From Bacteroidales bacterium (GTDB lineage: Bacteria; Bacteroidota; Bacteroidia; Bacteroidales; UBA932): a stretch of 7,976 bases of DNA. This document shows positions 1 through 6,970 of the stretch, in pieces. The notes under the pieces were generated by a model. It saw only the letters and a list, made by a program, of their open reading frames with translations. It made no database searches and had not been told where the DNA came from. The position numbers were made by a program, and so were the translations under genes. Every line of letters begins with the position of its first letter. Position 1 is the stretch's first letter. The DNA lies in assembly GCA_017556665.1 (NCBI GenBank), contig JAFYMJ010000167.1, forward strand, positions 1-7,976, read 5' to 3'.

Positions 1-1869
1 ATTGCTCCAGTACGCAAAAAAGAGGAGACAATGGAGGCTTACAAAGAGGAGGCTCCTGCAATTGTTGACACAACTAAAAAACGTAAAAGCAACGCATCTG
101 TAGCAGTTGACAAATTTGACTGGGATGCTTTTGAGTCAGAGGCTGAGTACGGTGTATCTAAAGAGGAAGTTGCTGAGAAATATAGCCAAACTCTTTCTAC
201 ATTAATCGAGAACGAGGTAGTAGAGGGTACTGTTGTTGCTATTTCAAAAAGAGAGGTTCTTGTTAACATTGGTTACAAGAGCGAGGGTGTTATCGCAGTT
301 AGCGAGTTCAGATATAATCCTGAGCTTGCAGTAGGCGAGAAAGTAGAAGTTTACGTAGAGAATGCAGAGGACAAAAAAGGTCAACTTATTCTTTCGCATA
401 AAAAAGCTCGTTCACTTAGATCTTGGGATAGAGTTAACGAGGCATTCGATAAAGACGAGATTGTTAAGGGTTACATCAAATGTCGTACTAAAGGCGGTAT
501 GATTGTAGACGTATTTGGTATTGAGGCATTCTTACCAGGTTCTCAAATTGATGTTAAACCTATCAGAGATTACGATGTATTTGTTAACAAGACAATGGAG
601 TTCAAGATTGTTAAAATCAATCATGAGTTCAGAAACGTTGTTGTATCTCACAAAGCTCTTATTGAGGCTGAGCTTGAGGCACAAAAAGCAGATATCATTG
701 GTAAATTGGAGAAAGGTCAAGTTCTTGAGGGAACAGTTAAGAACATCACTTCTTATGGCGTATTCATTGACCTAGGTGGTGTTGACGGTCTAATTCACAT
801 TACAGACCTTTCATGGGGCAGAATCAACCACCCAGAGGAGGTTGTAGCTCTAGATCAAAAGATCAACGTTGTTATCCTAGACTTTGATGATACTAAGAAA
901 CGTATCGCTTTAGGTCTAAAACAACTAAGCGCTCATCCTTGGGATGCTCTAGATGCTAACTTGAATGTTGGTGATTCAATCAAAGGTAAAGTAGTTGTTA
1001 TTGCTGATTATGGTGCATTCATTGAGATCCAACCAGGTGTTGAGGGGCTTATCCATGTATCAGAGATGTCATGGTCATCTCACCTAAGAAGTGCACAAGA
1101 CTTCTTGAAAGTAGGTGATGAGGTTGAGGCTCAAATTCTTACTCTAGACAGAGAGGAGAGAAAGATGTCTCTTGGTATCAAACAACTAAAAGCTGATCCT
1201 TGGGCTAACATTAGCGAGAAATATCCTGTAGGTTCAAAACACACTGCAGTTGTAAGAAACTTTACAAACTTTGGTGTATTTGTTGAGCTAGAGGAGGGTG
1301 TTGATGGTCTAGTTCACATTAGCGATCTATCTTGGACTAAGAAAGTTAAACATCCATCTGAGTTCACTGCAATTGGTGATTCATTGGAGGTTGTAGTTCT
1401 AGAGATTGATGCTGAGAACAGAAGACTAAGCTTAGGTCACAAACAACTTGAGGAGAATCCTTGGGATGTATTTGAGACTGTATTCACTCTAGGTTCTATC
1501 CACGAGGGTACAATTCTTTCAGTTAACGATAAAGGTGCTGCAGTTGCTCTTTCATATGGTATTGAGGGATTCGCTCCAGCTAAAGGTTTAGCTAAAGAGG
1601 ATGGTACTACTGCTAAAGCTGATGAGAAATTAGATTTCAAAGTTATTGAGTTCAACAAAGCTAACAAGAAAATCGTTCTTTCTCACACCAGAATTGCAGA
1701 GGATGTTAAAAAAGAGGTAGAGGCTAAAGAGACTAAAGAGAAACAAGCTGAGGCTGATTCTACTCAAAAAGCAGTTAAGAAAATCAAAGCAAACATTGAG
1801 AAAACCACTCTAGGTGATATTGATGCTCTTGCTGCTCTTAAAAGCGAGATGGAGAAATCTTCAAAATAA
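1..1869 (+). CDS. rpsA: 30S ribosomal protein S1 (5' end probably outside the window)
   Basis: Ribosomal protein S1 binds mRNA on the 30S subunit and helps load it for translation. Numbering from the ATG at 31 (612 codons), six S1/OB-fold repeats are visible: about 64-126, 143-212, 229-299, 313-386, 400-473 and 486-558. Repeats 3-5 are the most regular, with GVFI/GAFI and GLIH/GLVH motifs, and each ends in KQL-x3-PW at 297-304, 384-391 and 471-478, an exact 87-residue period. A Lys/Glu-rich tail follows (about 559-612). The reading frame is open to base 1 and the codons before the ATG read IAPVRKKEET, which resembles the N-terminus of Bacteroidales S1 proteins as I remember them, so the true start is probably upstream. 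The AGAGGAG before the ATG is just Glu codons in a gene that writes Glu almost only as GAG. Such strong codon bias fits high expression. Identity is very secure; only the start is uncertain. Confidence 0.96.
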   Translation: MAPVRKKEETMEAYKEEAPAIVDTTKKRKSNASVAVDKFDWDAFESEAEYGVSKEEVAEKYSQTLSTLIENEVVEGTVVAISKREVLVNIGYKSEGVIAVSEFRYNPELAVGEKVEVYVENAEDKKGQLILSHKKARSLRSWDRVNEAFDKDEIVKGYIKCRTKGGMIVDVFGIEAFLPGSQIDVKPIRDYDVFVNKTMEFKIVKINHEFRNVVVSHKALIEAELEAQKADIIGKLEKGQVLEGTVKNITSYGVFIDLGGVDGLIHITDLSWGRINHPEEVVALDQKINVVILDFDDTKKRIALGLKQLSAHPWDALDANLNVGDSIKGKVVVIADYGAFIEIQPGVEGLIHVSEMSWSSHLRSAQDFLKVGDEVEAQILTLDREERKMSLGIKQLKADPWANISEKYPVGSKHTAVVRNFTNFGVFVELEEGVDGLVHISDLSWTKKVKHPSEFTAIGDSLEVVVLEIDAENRRLSLGHKQLEENPWDVFETVFTLGSIHEGTILSVNDKGAAVALSYGIEGFAPAKGLAKEDGTTAKADEKLDFKVIEFNKANKKIVLSHTRIAEDVKKEVEAKETKEKQAEADSTQKAVKKIKANIEKTTLGDIDALAALKSEMEKSSK

Positions 1870-1872
1870 TTA

Positions 1873-2844
1873 ATGGAATTCTCACTATTGACATTGGGGA
1901 CAGCTTCGGCTCTCCCCACTGCAAATAGATACCCAAGCGCTCACATCCTTACGGTTCGTGAGCGTTTGTTTTTAATTGATTGTGGAGAGGGAACACAAAT
2001 GCAATTAAGAAGAGCAGGTATCTCTTTCAGTAAAATTGATCATATATTTATCTCTCACCTGCATGGAGACCATACATATGGCCTCTTTGGTCTGTTGTCT
2101 ACAATCTCTATGAGTAACAGGACAACACCTTTGTATATCTATGCTCCAGAAGGATTCAAAGCTTTTCTTGATTTCTTTATGAGTCAATTTGGAGAGGGGG
2201 TAAAGTATCCAATCGTTCATGTTGTAGTAAAATGTTCTCAACCAACAGAGATTCTTAGGACAAAACAGGTAACTGTTGAAGCTTTTCCGCTGGTCCATAG
2301 AACAGAAACCTATGGTTTTTTGTTTAAAGAGGCAGAACCACAGGTTAATGTTCACAAACATCTGATAGAACCTAACAATCTTTCTCTTTATGAGATTGCA
2401 AGATTAAAGGAAGGATTGGATATTGTTAGGGATGCATCATTTGTAGATGAAGATGGAAATATTGTTGAGTACAAAGAGACTCTGTTGTGTAAAGACTTTA
2501 CCTATAAGCCATATGTTCCAAGGTCATTTGCATATTGTACAGACACAATGTACTTTAAGAGATTGTCAAAATGGATAGAGAATGTAGATTTAATGTACCA
2601 TGATTCTACATACACTACAGAATTTGAATCTCTTGCCAAAGCAAATTTCCATAGTACCTCTGCCCAGGCTGCAATGTGTGCAAAAGAAGCGAATGCAAAA
2701 AAATTGCTTTTAGGACATTTTTCATCAAGATACAAATCGTTGGATGTTATGTTGAATGAGGCAAGAGAGGTATTCAGCAACACTTTTTTGGCTAAAGAGG
2801 GAACAAAATTTGAAATACCTTTTGAAAAGATAAATATCCGGTAA
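1873..2844 (+). CDS. rnz: Ribonuclease Z (tRNA 3'-processing endonuclease)
   Basis: RNase Z is a zinc-dependent metallo-beta-lactamase-fold endonuclease that cuts the 3' trailer from tRNA precursors so that CCA can be present or added. The protein is 323 aa, close to the usual bacterial short form. The signature HLHGDH is at 62-67 (ligands H62, H64, D66, H67). Further expected ligands are H142 (PLVHRT), D224 (YCTDT) and H282 (GHFSSRY). The HST motif is H260-S-T (FHSTSAQAA). The HEAT motif position reads HDST at 243-246, with Asp replacing the usual Glu. The region about 150-215 corresponds to the flexible exosite arm that grips tRNA. The start ATG lies 3 bases after the rpsA stop, with no room for a separate promoter, so co-transcription with rpsA is likely. 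No Shine-Dalgarno site is seen. Confidence 0.96.
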   Translation: MEFSLLTLGTASALPTANRYPSAHILTVRERLFLIDCGEGTQMQLRRAGISFSKIDHIFISHLHGDHTYGLFGLLSTISMSNRTTPLYIYAPEGFKAFLDFFMSQFGEGVKYPIVHVVVKCSQPTEILRTKQVTVEAFPLVHRTETYGFLFKEAEPQVNVHKHLIEPNNLSLYEIARLKEGLDIVRDASFVDEDGNIVEYKETLLCKDFTYKPYVPRSFAYCTDTMYFKRLSKWIENVDLMYHDSTYTTEFESLAKANFHSTSAQAAMCAKEANAKKLLLGHFSSRYKSLDVMLNEAREVFSNTFLAKEGTKFEIPFEKINIR

Positions 2845-2848
2845 TTCT

Positions 2849-4417
2849 ATGAAAAAGTTTTTATTTGTAATATTATTTTCTGCCATCAGTTCTGTAGTGT
2901 CTGCACAGAATCCAACAGTAAGGGATTTTGCAAACAAAATGGGACAGACTATCTTATATCTGAATAATTTTTATTTGGATACGGTAAACCTTACAAATAT
3001 TACAGATAAAGCTTTGGAAGCTATTGTTCAGGAACTGGACCCTCATTCTGCATATATCTCGGCCAAAGATGTAAAAGCAATGAATGAGCCTTTAATTGGT
3101 AATTTTAGCGGCATAGGTATAGAATTTGCCATTATAAATGATACTTTGACTGTTCAGTCTACTATAGTTGGAGGACCAAGTGAGAAAGTTGGATTAAAGG
3201 CATCTGATAAGATTATAAAGGTAGATGATGAACAGATATCAGGTAAAGATCTCTCTATAGAGAGGGTACATAAGTACTTAAGAGGTGACAAAGGTTCCAA
3301 AGTAAAGATTACTGTAAAAAGGAAAAATATAGAGGATTATCTGGATTTTCTGATTACAAGAGACGATATTCCTTTACATAGCATTGATGCACATTACAAG
3401 ACTCCGCAAGATTACCTTTATGTGAGGTTGACAAGATTTTCTGCCACTTCCCACAAGGAACTTATGAATATATTAAGAGAGTATAACGGCAACATTAAAG
3501 GTTTGATTTTAGATTTGAGATACAATCCAGGAGGATATTTGGGCACTGCAATAAAAATTACCAATGAATTCCTTCAGAAGGGGCAGTTGATAGTATATAC
3601 AGAGGGGCGTACTGTTCCAATGATGTCAGAGTATGCAGATGGTAATGGTTTCCTTAAGAATACCCCAATAACTGTTTTGATTGATGAAAGTTCTGCATCT
3701 GCAAGTGAAATCTTGAGTGGAGCTATACAGGATTGGGACAGAGGCGTCATTATTGGAAGAAGATCCTTTGGCAAAGGACTGGTACAGCGTTCTATGCCTC
3801 TTCCCGACGGATCTGAGATAAGATTGACAATTGCCAGATACCACACTCCATCGGGAAGGGTAATACAATCTCCATATGAACAAGGAAAATCTACCGATTA
3901 TTACAGGAATCAGATTGAGAGATATATAAAAGGGGAGTACTTTAGTAAGGATAGCATAGACTTCCCAGATTCTTTAAAATATACTACTCTTGTAGAAAAG
4001 AGAGTTGTATATGGTGGAGGAGGTATAATGCCGGATATTTTTATCCCGCAGGATACATCGTTCTATACAAAATTTTATGGTGAGTTGAACAGAAAATCCA
4101 TAATGGCAGACTTTGCCAACTCTTATGTAGATTCCAATAGGGAATCCCTTATAAAGAAATATCCCAAATTTAGAGATTTCTGCAATAAATTTGAGATTGA
4201 TGACAAGATATTCATAAACTTCCTCTCTTTTGCAAAACAGATGGGAGTTGAGCCAGCAGAGGGTGACTTGGATATATCATCAAATGAGATAAAGAAATAT
4301 CTTAAAGGATTTATGATAAGATCACTGTACAGCTTTAGCAAATTCATTGAATTTGTAAACCAATACGATGCTGATGTTATGGAAGCTATAAGAGTATTGG
4401 ATACAAAAAAAGGGTAA
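2849..4417 (+). CDS. Secreted S41-family C-terminal processing peptidase (PDZ protease)
   Basis: This is a 522 aa serine protease of the CtpA/Prc (tail-specific protease) family, which trims the C-termini of exported proteins. Residues 1-19 are a signal peptide (MKKF, hydrophobic core, VVSA) with cleavage likely before Gln20, placing it in the periplasm. An N-terminal helical part carries the family motif QELDPHSAYIS (61-71). A PDZ domain spans about 84-160 and should bind substrate C-termini. The peptidase core spans about 180-345: in SSASASEI (281-288) the nucleophile is Ser284 by alignment with Prc, with Asp295 at +11 and the general base Lys309 at +25 in FGKGLVQ. All three catalytic positions are intact. 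GGGGIMPD at 389-396 is the usual end-of-core motif. About 120 further residues form a C-terminal arm typical of Bacteroidota members; its function is unknown. The gene starts 4 bases after rnz. Its stop codon overlaps the 3' end of the opposing SRP RNA. The natural substrate cannot be inferred. Confidence 0.93.
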   Translation: MKKFLFVILFSAISSVVSAQNPTVRDFANKMGQTILYLNNFYLDTVNLTNITDKALEAIVQELDPHSAYISAKDVKAMNEPLIGNFSGIGIEFAIINDTLTVQSTIVGGPSEKVGLKASDKIIKVDDEQISGKDLSIERVHKYLRGDKGSKVKITVKRKNIEDYLDFLITRDDIPLHSIDAHYKTPQDYLYVRLTRFSATSHKELMNILREYNGNIKGLILDLRYNPGGYLGTAIKITNEFLQKGQLIVYTEGRTVPMMSEYADGNGFLKNTPITVLIDESSASASEILSGAIQDWDRGVIIGRRSFGKGLVQRSMPLPDGSEIRLTIARYHTPSGRVIQSPYEQGKSTDYYRNQIERYIKGEYFSKDSIDFPDSLKYTTLVEKRVVYGGGGIMPDIFIPQDTSFYTKFYGELNRKSIMADFANSYVDSNRESLIKKYPKFRDFCNKFEIDDKIFINFLSFAKQMGVEPAEGDLDISSNEIKKYLKGFMIRSLYSFSKFIEFVNQYDADVMEAIRVLDTKKG

Positions 4418-4418
4418 G
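4405..4418 (-). terminator. Intrinsic terminator of the SRP RNA, embedded in the protease 3' end
   Basis: On the minus strand the closing stem strand CTTACCC (4418-4412) is followed directly by seven T residues (4411-4405). A stem ended by a U-run is the usual form of intrinsic termination, so the RNA's own terminal helix appears to serve as the terminator. On the plus strand the same bases encode the last codons of the S41 protease (Lys-Lys-Gly-stop). The helix is interrupted further in, so termination efficiency is uncertain. Confidence 0.6.
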
Positions 4419-4508
4419 CTTGATATATCGCACCGCTACAACCACATACCCTTGCTACCTTCCGGTCCTGGGGGAGTTCTGCAGGAGCTGGTCGTATATG
4501 ACTTACCC
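4412..4508 (-). ncRNA. ffs: Signal recognition particle RNA, small bacterial (4.5S-like) type
   Basis: Read on the minus strand this stretch contains CCAGGACCGGAAGGTAGCAA, the conserved Ffh-binding hairpin of SRP RNA. It has the GGAA tetraloop (4460-4463) closed by C-G, flanked by the asymmetric internal loop (AGGA opposite AGCA). The outer ends pair perfectly: GGGTAAG at 4508-4502 with CTTACCC at 4418-4412. The next arm also pairs (TACGACC with GGTTGTA). The result is one long hairpin of about 97 nt with no Alu domain, as expected for this phylum. SRP RNA assembles with Ffh to target nascent membrane and secreted proteins through FtsY. It lies downstream of cdd on the same strand but has its own promoter signals. 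Ends are inferred from the closing stem and promoter and could shift by a few bases (for example to about 4513). Confidence 0.93.
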
Positions 4509-4513
4509 GGGCA

Positions 4514-4543
4514 CAAAGATAGATAAATTTTTGAATTTCCAAA
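4514..4543 (-). promoter_or_regulatory. Bacteroidota-type promoter for the SRP RNA
   Basis: On the minus strand TATCTTTG (4521-4514) matches the TAnnTTTG -7 consensus exactly. A TTTG (4543-4540) lies 18 bases upstream, close to the usual -33 spacing. Transcription would begin about 4-6 bases downstream, near 4510-4508, exactly where the outer SRP stem GGGTAAG starts. The -33 box lies 7 bases past the cdd stop codon, so the promoter fills the gap between cdd and the RNA gene. Confidence 0.7.
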
Positions 4544-4549
4544 AATTTA

Positions 4550-5032
4550 CTAGTCTACAAGCAGATTATTGAATGAAAAAGGAATTAGTGCATCTATACT
4601 CTCAACAACTTCTATCTTGCAATCTCCAATCATAATCACTTTAATTGGTTTACCACAACGTTGTTGAGCTTCCAACATTACTTGTCTGCAAGCTGCACAC
4701 GGATATGTAACACTATTTGTAACAGAACCATCTTTCTTTGCTACAATGGCTATTGCCTTAATTGAAAGTTTTGGGAAAAGGGATTGGGCGTAATATATTG
4801 CAACCCTCTCTGCACACATTCCCGATGGGTATGCTGCGTTTTCCTGATTGTTTCCGCAGAAAATTCTTCCATTAGACATTCTTACTGCCGCTCCAACTTT
4901 AAAATTTGAGTATGGTGCATATGCATTATCTGTAGCACGTATTGCGTTTAGAGCCAATTCTCTGTCCTCCTCTGGCAATTCATTAATTGTGGAGTACACT
5001 TTATAGGAAATAGTAATGGTTTTCTCAATCAT
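4550..5032 (-). CDS. cdd: Cytidine deaminase
   Basis: Cytidine deaminase hydrolytically converts cytidine and deoxycytidine to uridine and deoxyuridine in cytoplasmic pyrimidine salvage. The 160 aa protein carries the zinc site C73-A-E75 (Glu as proton shuttle) and P111-C112-A-A-C115, so the three zinc cysteines are C73, C112 and C115, as in the small homotetrameric class. The substrate-binding segment is N62-Q-E64-N upstream of the CAE motif, and YSNFKVGAA (41-49) is the usual N-terminal motif. It is somewhat longer than the common 130-aa form, mostly through an N-terminal extension of about 20-25 residues. The stop is TAG. The ATG at 5032 is the only clear start and faces a divergent promoter region. 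The SRP RNA follows on the same strand about 41 bases later, so read-through from cdd into the RNA is possible. Confidence 0.95.
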   Translation of the reverse strand: MIEKTITISYKVYSTINELPEEDRELALNAIRATDNAYAPYSNFKVGAAVRMSNGRIFCGNNQENAAYPSGMCAERVAIYYAQSLFPKLSIKAIAIVAKKDGSVTNSVTYPCAACRQVMLEAQQRCGKPIKVIMIGDCKIEVVESIDALIPFSFNNLLVD

Positions 5033-5051
5033 AGTCTAATGCTGTTTCTTA

Positions 5052-5059
5052 CAAATTTA
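5052..5059 (-). promoter_or_regulatory. Putative -7 box of the cdd promoter
   Basis: On the minus strand TAAATTTG matches TAnnTTTG exactly, about 20 bases before the cdd ATG. No TTTG is seen at the expected -33 distance, so this is a one-box match in an AT-rich region. It lies one base from the opposing box at 5061-5068. Confidence 0.45.
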
Positions 5060-5060
5060 C

Positions 5061-5068
5061 TATTTTTG
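5061..5068 (+). promoter_or_regulatory. Putative -7 box for the glucosaminidase-mltG-mnmA group
   Basis: TATTTTTG matches TAnnTTTG exactly, 30 bases before the ATG at 5099, giving a short AT-rich leader without a Shine-Dalgarno site, as is usual in this phylum. The expected -33 element near 5038 is not a clean TTTG. As the only intergenic space before three tightly packed genes, this is the most likely site for their promoter. Confidence 0.5.
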
Positions 5069-5098
5069 TAAATATGTAGCTCTATATATTTAAATAAT

Positions 5099-5941
5099 AT
5101 GAAGAAATTTTTTCTGTTAGCGGGATTGGTTTTTTTATCTACTATAGTTTATTCGCAAAAATTATCAAGAATACAATACATCCAACAGTACAAGGATATT
5201 GCAGTCAGACAAATGAGAATGTACAATATTCCTGCAAGCATTATTTTGGCTCAGGGGTGTCTTGAGAGTGGCAACGGCAACTCATCTTTAGCAGTAAAAG
5301 CAAACAATCACTTTGGTATTAAGTGTCATACAAGCTGGAAAGGGAAGACATACAGACATGATGATGACAAGAGAAGAGAATGTTTCAGAAAATATAATTC
5401 GGCTGTAGAATCTTACGAAGACCACTCTATTTTTCTCTCTACAGGCAAAAGATATGCATCATTATTTGACCTTAAAATTACAGACTACAAAGCATGGGCC
5501 CATGGTCTGAAGGCTGCAGGTTATGCCACCAATCCAAAATATGCCCAATTGCTGATTGACATAATTGAAACATATAAGTTGTATGAATATGACGTTCCAA
5601 AGACTTTCAATACAACAAGAAAAGAGCTTAAAGCTAAGAAGCGCTATGAAAAGATGCAGAAAAAAGCTCTTAAAAAGAAAGGAGTTGTTCCTCCGCCACC
5701 AGTAGTTGTTGGTGATGACCAGCCTTTGCAGGAGTGCAGATTGTATAAATATTCAAAGAAGAGGAAAATTTATCTGCAGGATGGAAAGTACTATGTGTAT
5801 GCTTTAAAAGGTGATACGTACAAGTCTTTGGCCAAAGAGTATAAACAATTTACAAAGACAGTACTTAAAAGCAATAATTTAAAGAGTGCAGAGAGAATTG
5901 CAGAAGGAGCTAAAGTGTTTATCTGTAATAAATTTGAGTAA
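5099..5941 (+). CDS. Secreted GH73-type glucosaminidase with C-terminal LysM-like domain
   Basis: This 280 aa protein is a predicted peptidoglycan hydrolase that cuts glycan strands at N-acetylglucosamine bonds. Residues 1-19 form a signal peptide with cleavage likely before Gln20. The GH73 (FlgJ/LytG-like) domain spans about 25-165: IPASIILAQGCLESGNGNS (44-62) carries the expected catalytic Glu56, followed by NNHFGIKC (69-76), the FRKYNSAVESYEDHSIFL segment (96-113) and the C-terminal YATNPKYAQLLIDII (142-156). A Lys-rich, probably helical linker (about 172-195) leads to a proline run (198-201). Residues about 230-278 resemble LysM, a peptidoglycan-binding fold (YYVYALKGDTYKSLAKEY, then a VLKSNNL segment); the match is weaker than for the catalytic domain. 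It leads a group with mltG 1 base downstream, which suggests co-regulated glycan-strand processing. Exact bond specificity is not readable from the sequence. Confidence 0.88.
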   Translation: MKKFFLLAGLVFLSTIVYSQKLSRIQYIQQYKDIAVRQMRMYNIPASIILAQGCLESGNGNSSLAVKANNHFGIKCHTSWKGKTYRHDDDKRRECFRKYNSAVESYEDHSIFLSTGKRYASLFDLKITDYKAWAHGLKAAGYATNPKYAQLLIDIIETYKLYEYDVPKTFNTTRKELKAKKRYEKMQKKALKKKGVVPPPPVVVGDDQPLQECRLYKYSKKRKIYLQDGKYYVYALKGDTYKSLAKEYKQFTKTVLKSNNLKSAERIAEGAKVFICNKFE

Positions 5942-5942
5942 T

Positions 5943-6968
5943 ATGTTCAAGAATAAATTTTATAAAATCCTTATAGTATCCATAATTCTTTTGGCCATTT
6001 ATGGTATTGGGGCCCTTTTACCCATGATTAATGACTATAAAAAGAATGTAAGTTCTACATCTGATATATTTATTTATCCCACAGATTCATTTATAGACGT
6101 AACAAATAAATTGAGTGTAATTCTTAAAGACACATCCTCTTTTATAAGTTCATATAAAAGACAGAAATCTCTGCAAAACTTTAAGCCTGGTATGTACAGG
6201 TTAAAGGAGGGGATGAGAAACAAAGATATTCTAAGGACTTTTGCATTTGGATGGGAAACTCCATGTAAATTGACTTTGTCGGGGAATATAAGAGGCATAG
6301 AGAAACTTTGTGGCCTCCTTGGAAAGAAACTTATGGCAGATTCGGCCTCCTTTAGTTCTGTTTTGAACAATCCTGTTTTAATTGAAAAATATGGATTCAA
6401 TAAGGAAACATTCTGTGCAATGTTTATCCCTAATACATATAATGTCTATTGGAGTATTTCTCCCGACAATCTTGTGGAAAGAATGTATAAAGAGTATGAG
6501 TCATTCTGGAACAAAGGGAGGGACAGCCTTGCAAAAACACTCAATATGAGTAGGAACGATGTCTCTATTCTTGCCTCTATAGTATGTGAGGAGACAAATT
6601 ATGTTCCGGAGATGCCAAAAGTGGCAGGAGTGTATATAAACAGATTAAAGAGGGGTATGAAATTGGAGGCAGATCCAACTGTAAAATATGCAATGGGAGA
6701 CTTCACTCTAAAAAGAGTTTTATACAAGCATCTGAAAACAGATTCGCCTTACAATACATATAAGTACGCCGGGTTACCTCCTGGCCCTATAACTATTCCT
6801 AGTATTAGCGGCATTGATGCTGTTTTGAATTATTCTAAGCATAATTATTTGTATTTTTGTGCCAGTCCAAATTTGGACGGTACACATAAATTTGCAGCCA
6901 CATTGCAACAGCACAACAGGAATGCAAAAGCATATCAGGCTGCCATAACAAGATTAAAGATTAAATAG
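5943..6968 (+). CDS. mltG: Endolytic murein transglycosylase MltG
   Basis: MltG (YceG-like) is an inner-membrane lytic transglycosylase that cleaves nascent glycan strands internally, limiting their length. From the ATG at 5943 the protein is 341 aa: a short basic N-terminus, one membrane anchor (about 8-27), a LysM-like middle region, and the catalytic domain from about 150. The signature ASIVCEETN (211-219) holds the likely catalytic Glu217, then [25 protein letters not shown] (228-252, family core), [16 protein letters not shown] (268-283) and [16 protein letters not shown] (302-317). An in-frame ATG at 5886 would overlap the preceding gene by 56 bases and put a charged stretch before the anchor; the 5943 start, 1 base after the glucosaminidase stop, is preferred. 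mnmA follows after 2 bases. Confidence 0.93.
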   Translation: MFKNKFYKILIVSIILLAIYGIGALLPMINDYKKNVSSTSDIFIYPTDSFIDVTNKLSVILKDTSSFISSYKRQKSLQNFKPGMYRLKEGMRNKDILRTFAFGWETPCKLTLSGNIRGIEKLCGLLGKKLMADSASFSSVLNNPVLIEKYGFNKETFCAMFIPNTYNVYWSISPDNLVERMYKEYESFWNKGRDSLAKTLNMSRNDVSILASIVCEETNYVPEMPKVAGVYINRLKRGMKLEADPTVKYAMGDFTLKRVLYKHLKTDSPYNTYKYAGLPPGPITIPSISGIDAVLNYSKHNYLYFCASPNLDGTHKFAATLQQHNRNAKAYQAAITRLKIK

Positions 6969-6970
6969 AT

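Larger units (their letters stand above)
5049..5071. repeat. Inverted repeat TTACAAA / TTTGTAA between divergent genes
   Basis: A perfect 7-base inverted repeat (5049-5055 and 5065-5071) with a 9-base centre spans both divergent -7 boxes. It may be an operator, or may simply arise because two TAnnTTTG boxes face away from each other in AT-rich DNA. No regulator can be named. Confidence 0.5.

Noticed and set aside
20..28. AGAGGAG as a Shine-Dalgarno site for rpsA
   Set aside because: It is in-frame coding sequence (Lys-Glu-Glu) in a gene full of GAGGAG, and the other starts in this window lack such sites.
2005..2361. Minus-strand open frame of 118 codons inside rnz
   Set aside because: Antisense shadow of the conserved RNase Z core; Cys/aromatic-rich product without family features.
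4502..4532. Intrinsic terminator for the protease transcript on the plus strand
   Set aside because: The SRP sequence also folds in antisense, but no T-run follows the stem directly; the nearest TTTTT is about 20 bases away.
4123..4542. Minus-strand open frame of 139 codons covering the SRP RNA and the protease 3' end
   Set aside because: It lies antisense to a clear S41 CDS and crosses a clear structured RNA; its product shows no recognisable domain.
5886..5942. Upstream in-frame ATG as the mltG start
   Set aside because: It would overlap the glucosaminidase gene by 56 bases. The ATG at 5943 gives the expected short N-terminus followed by a membrane anchor.
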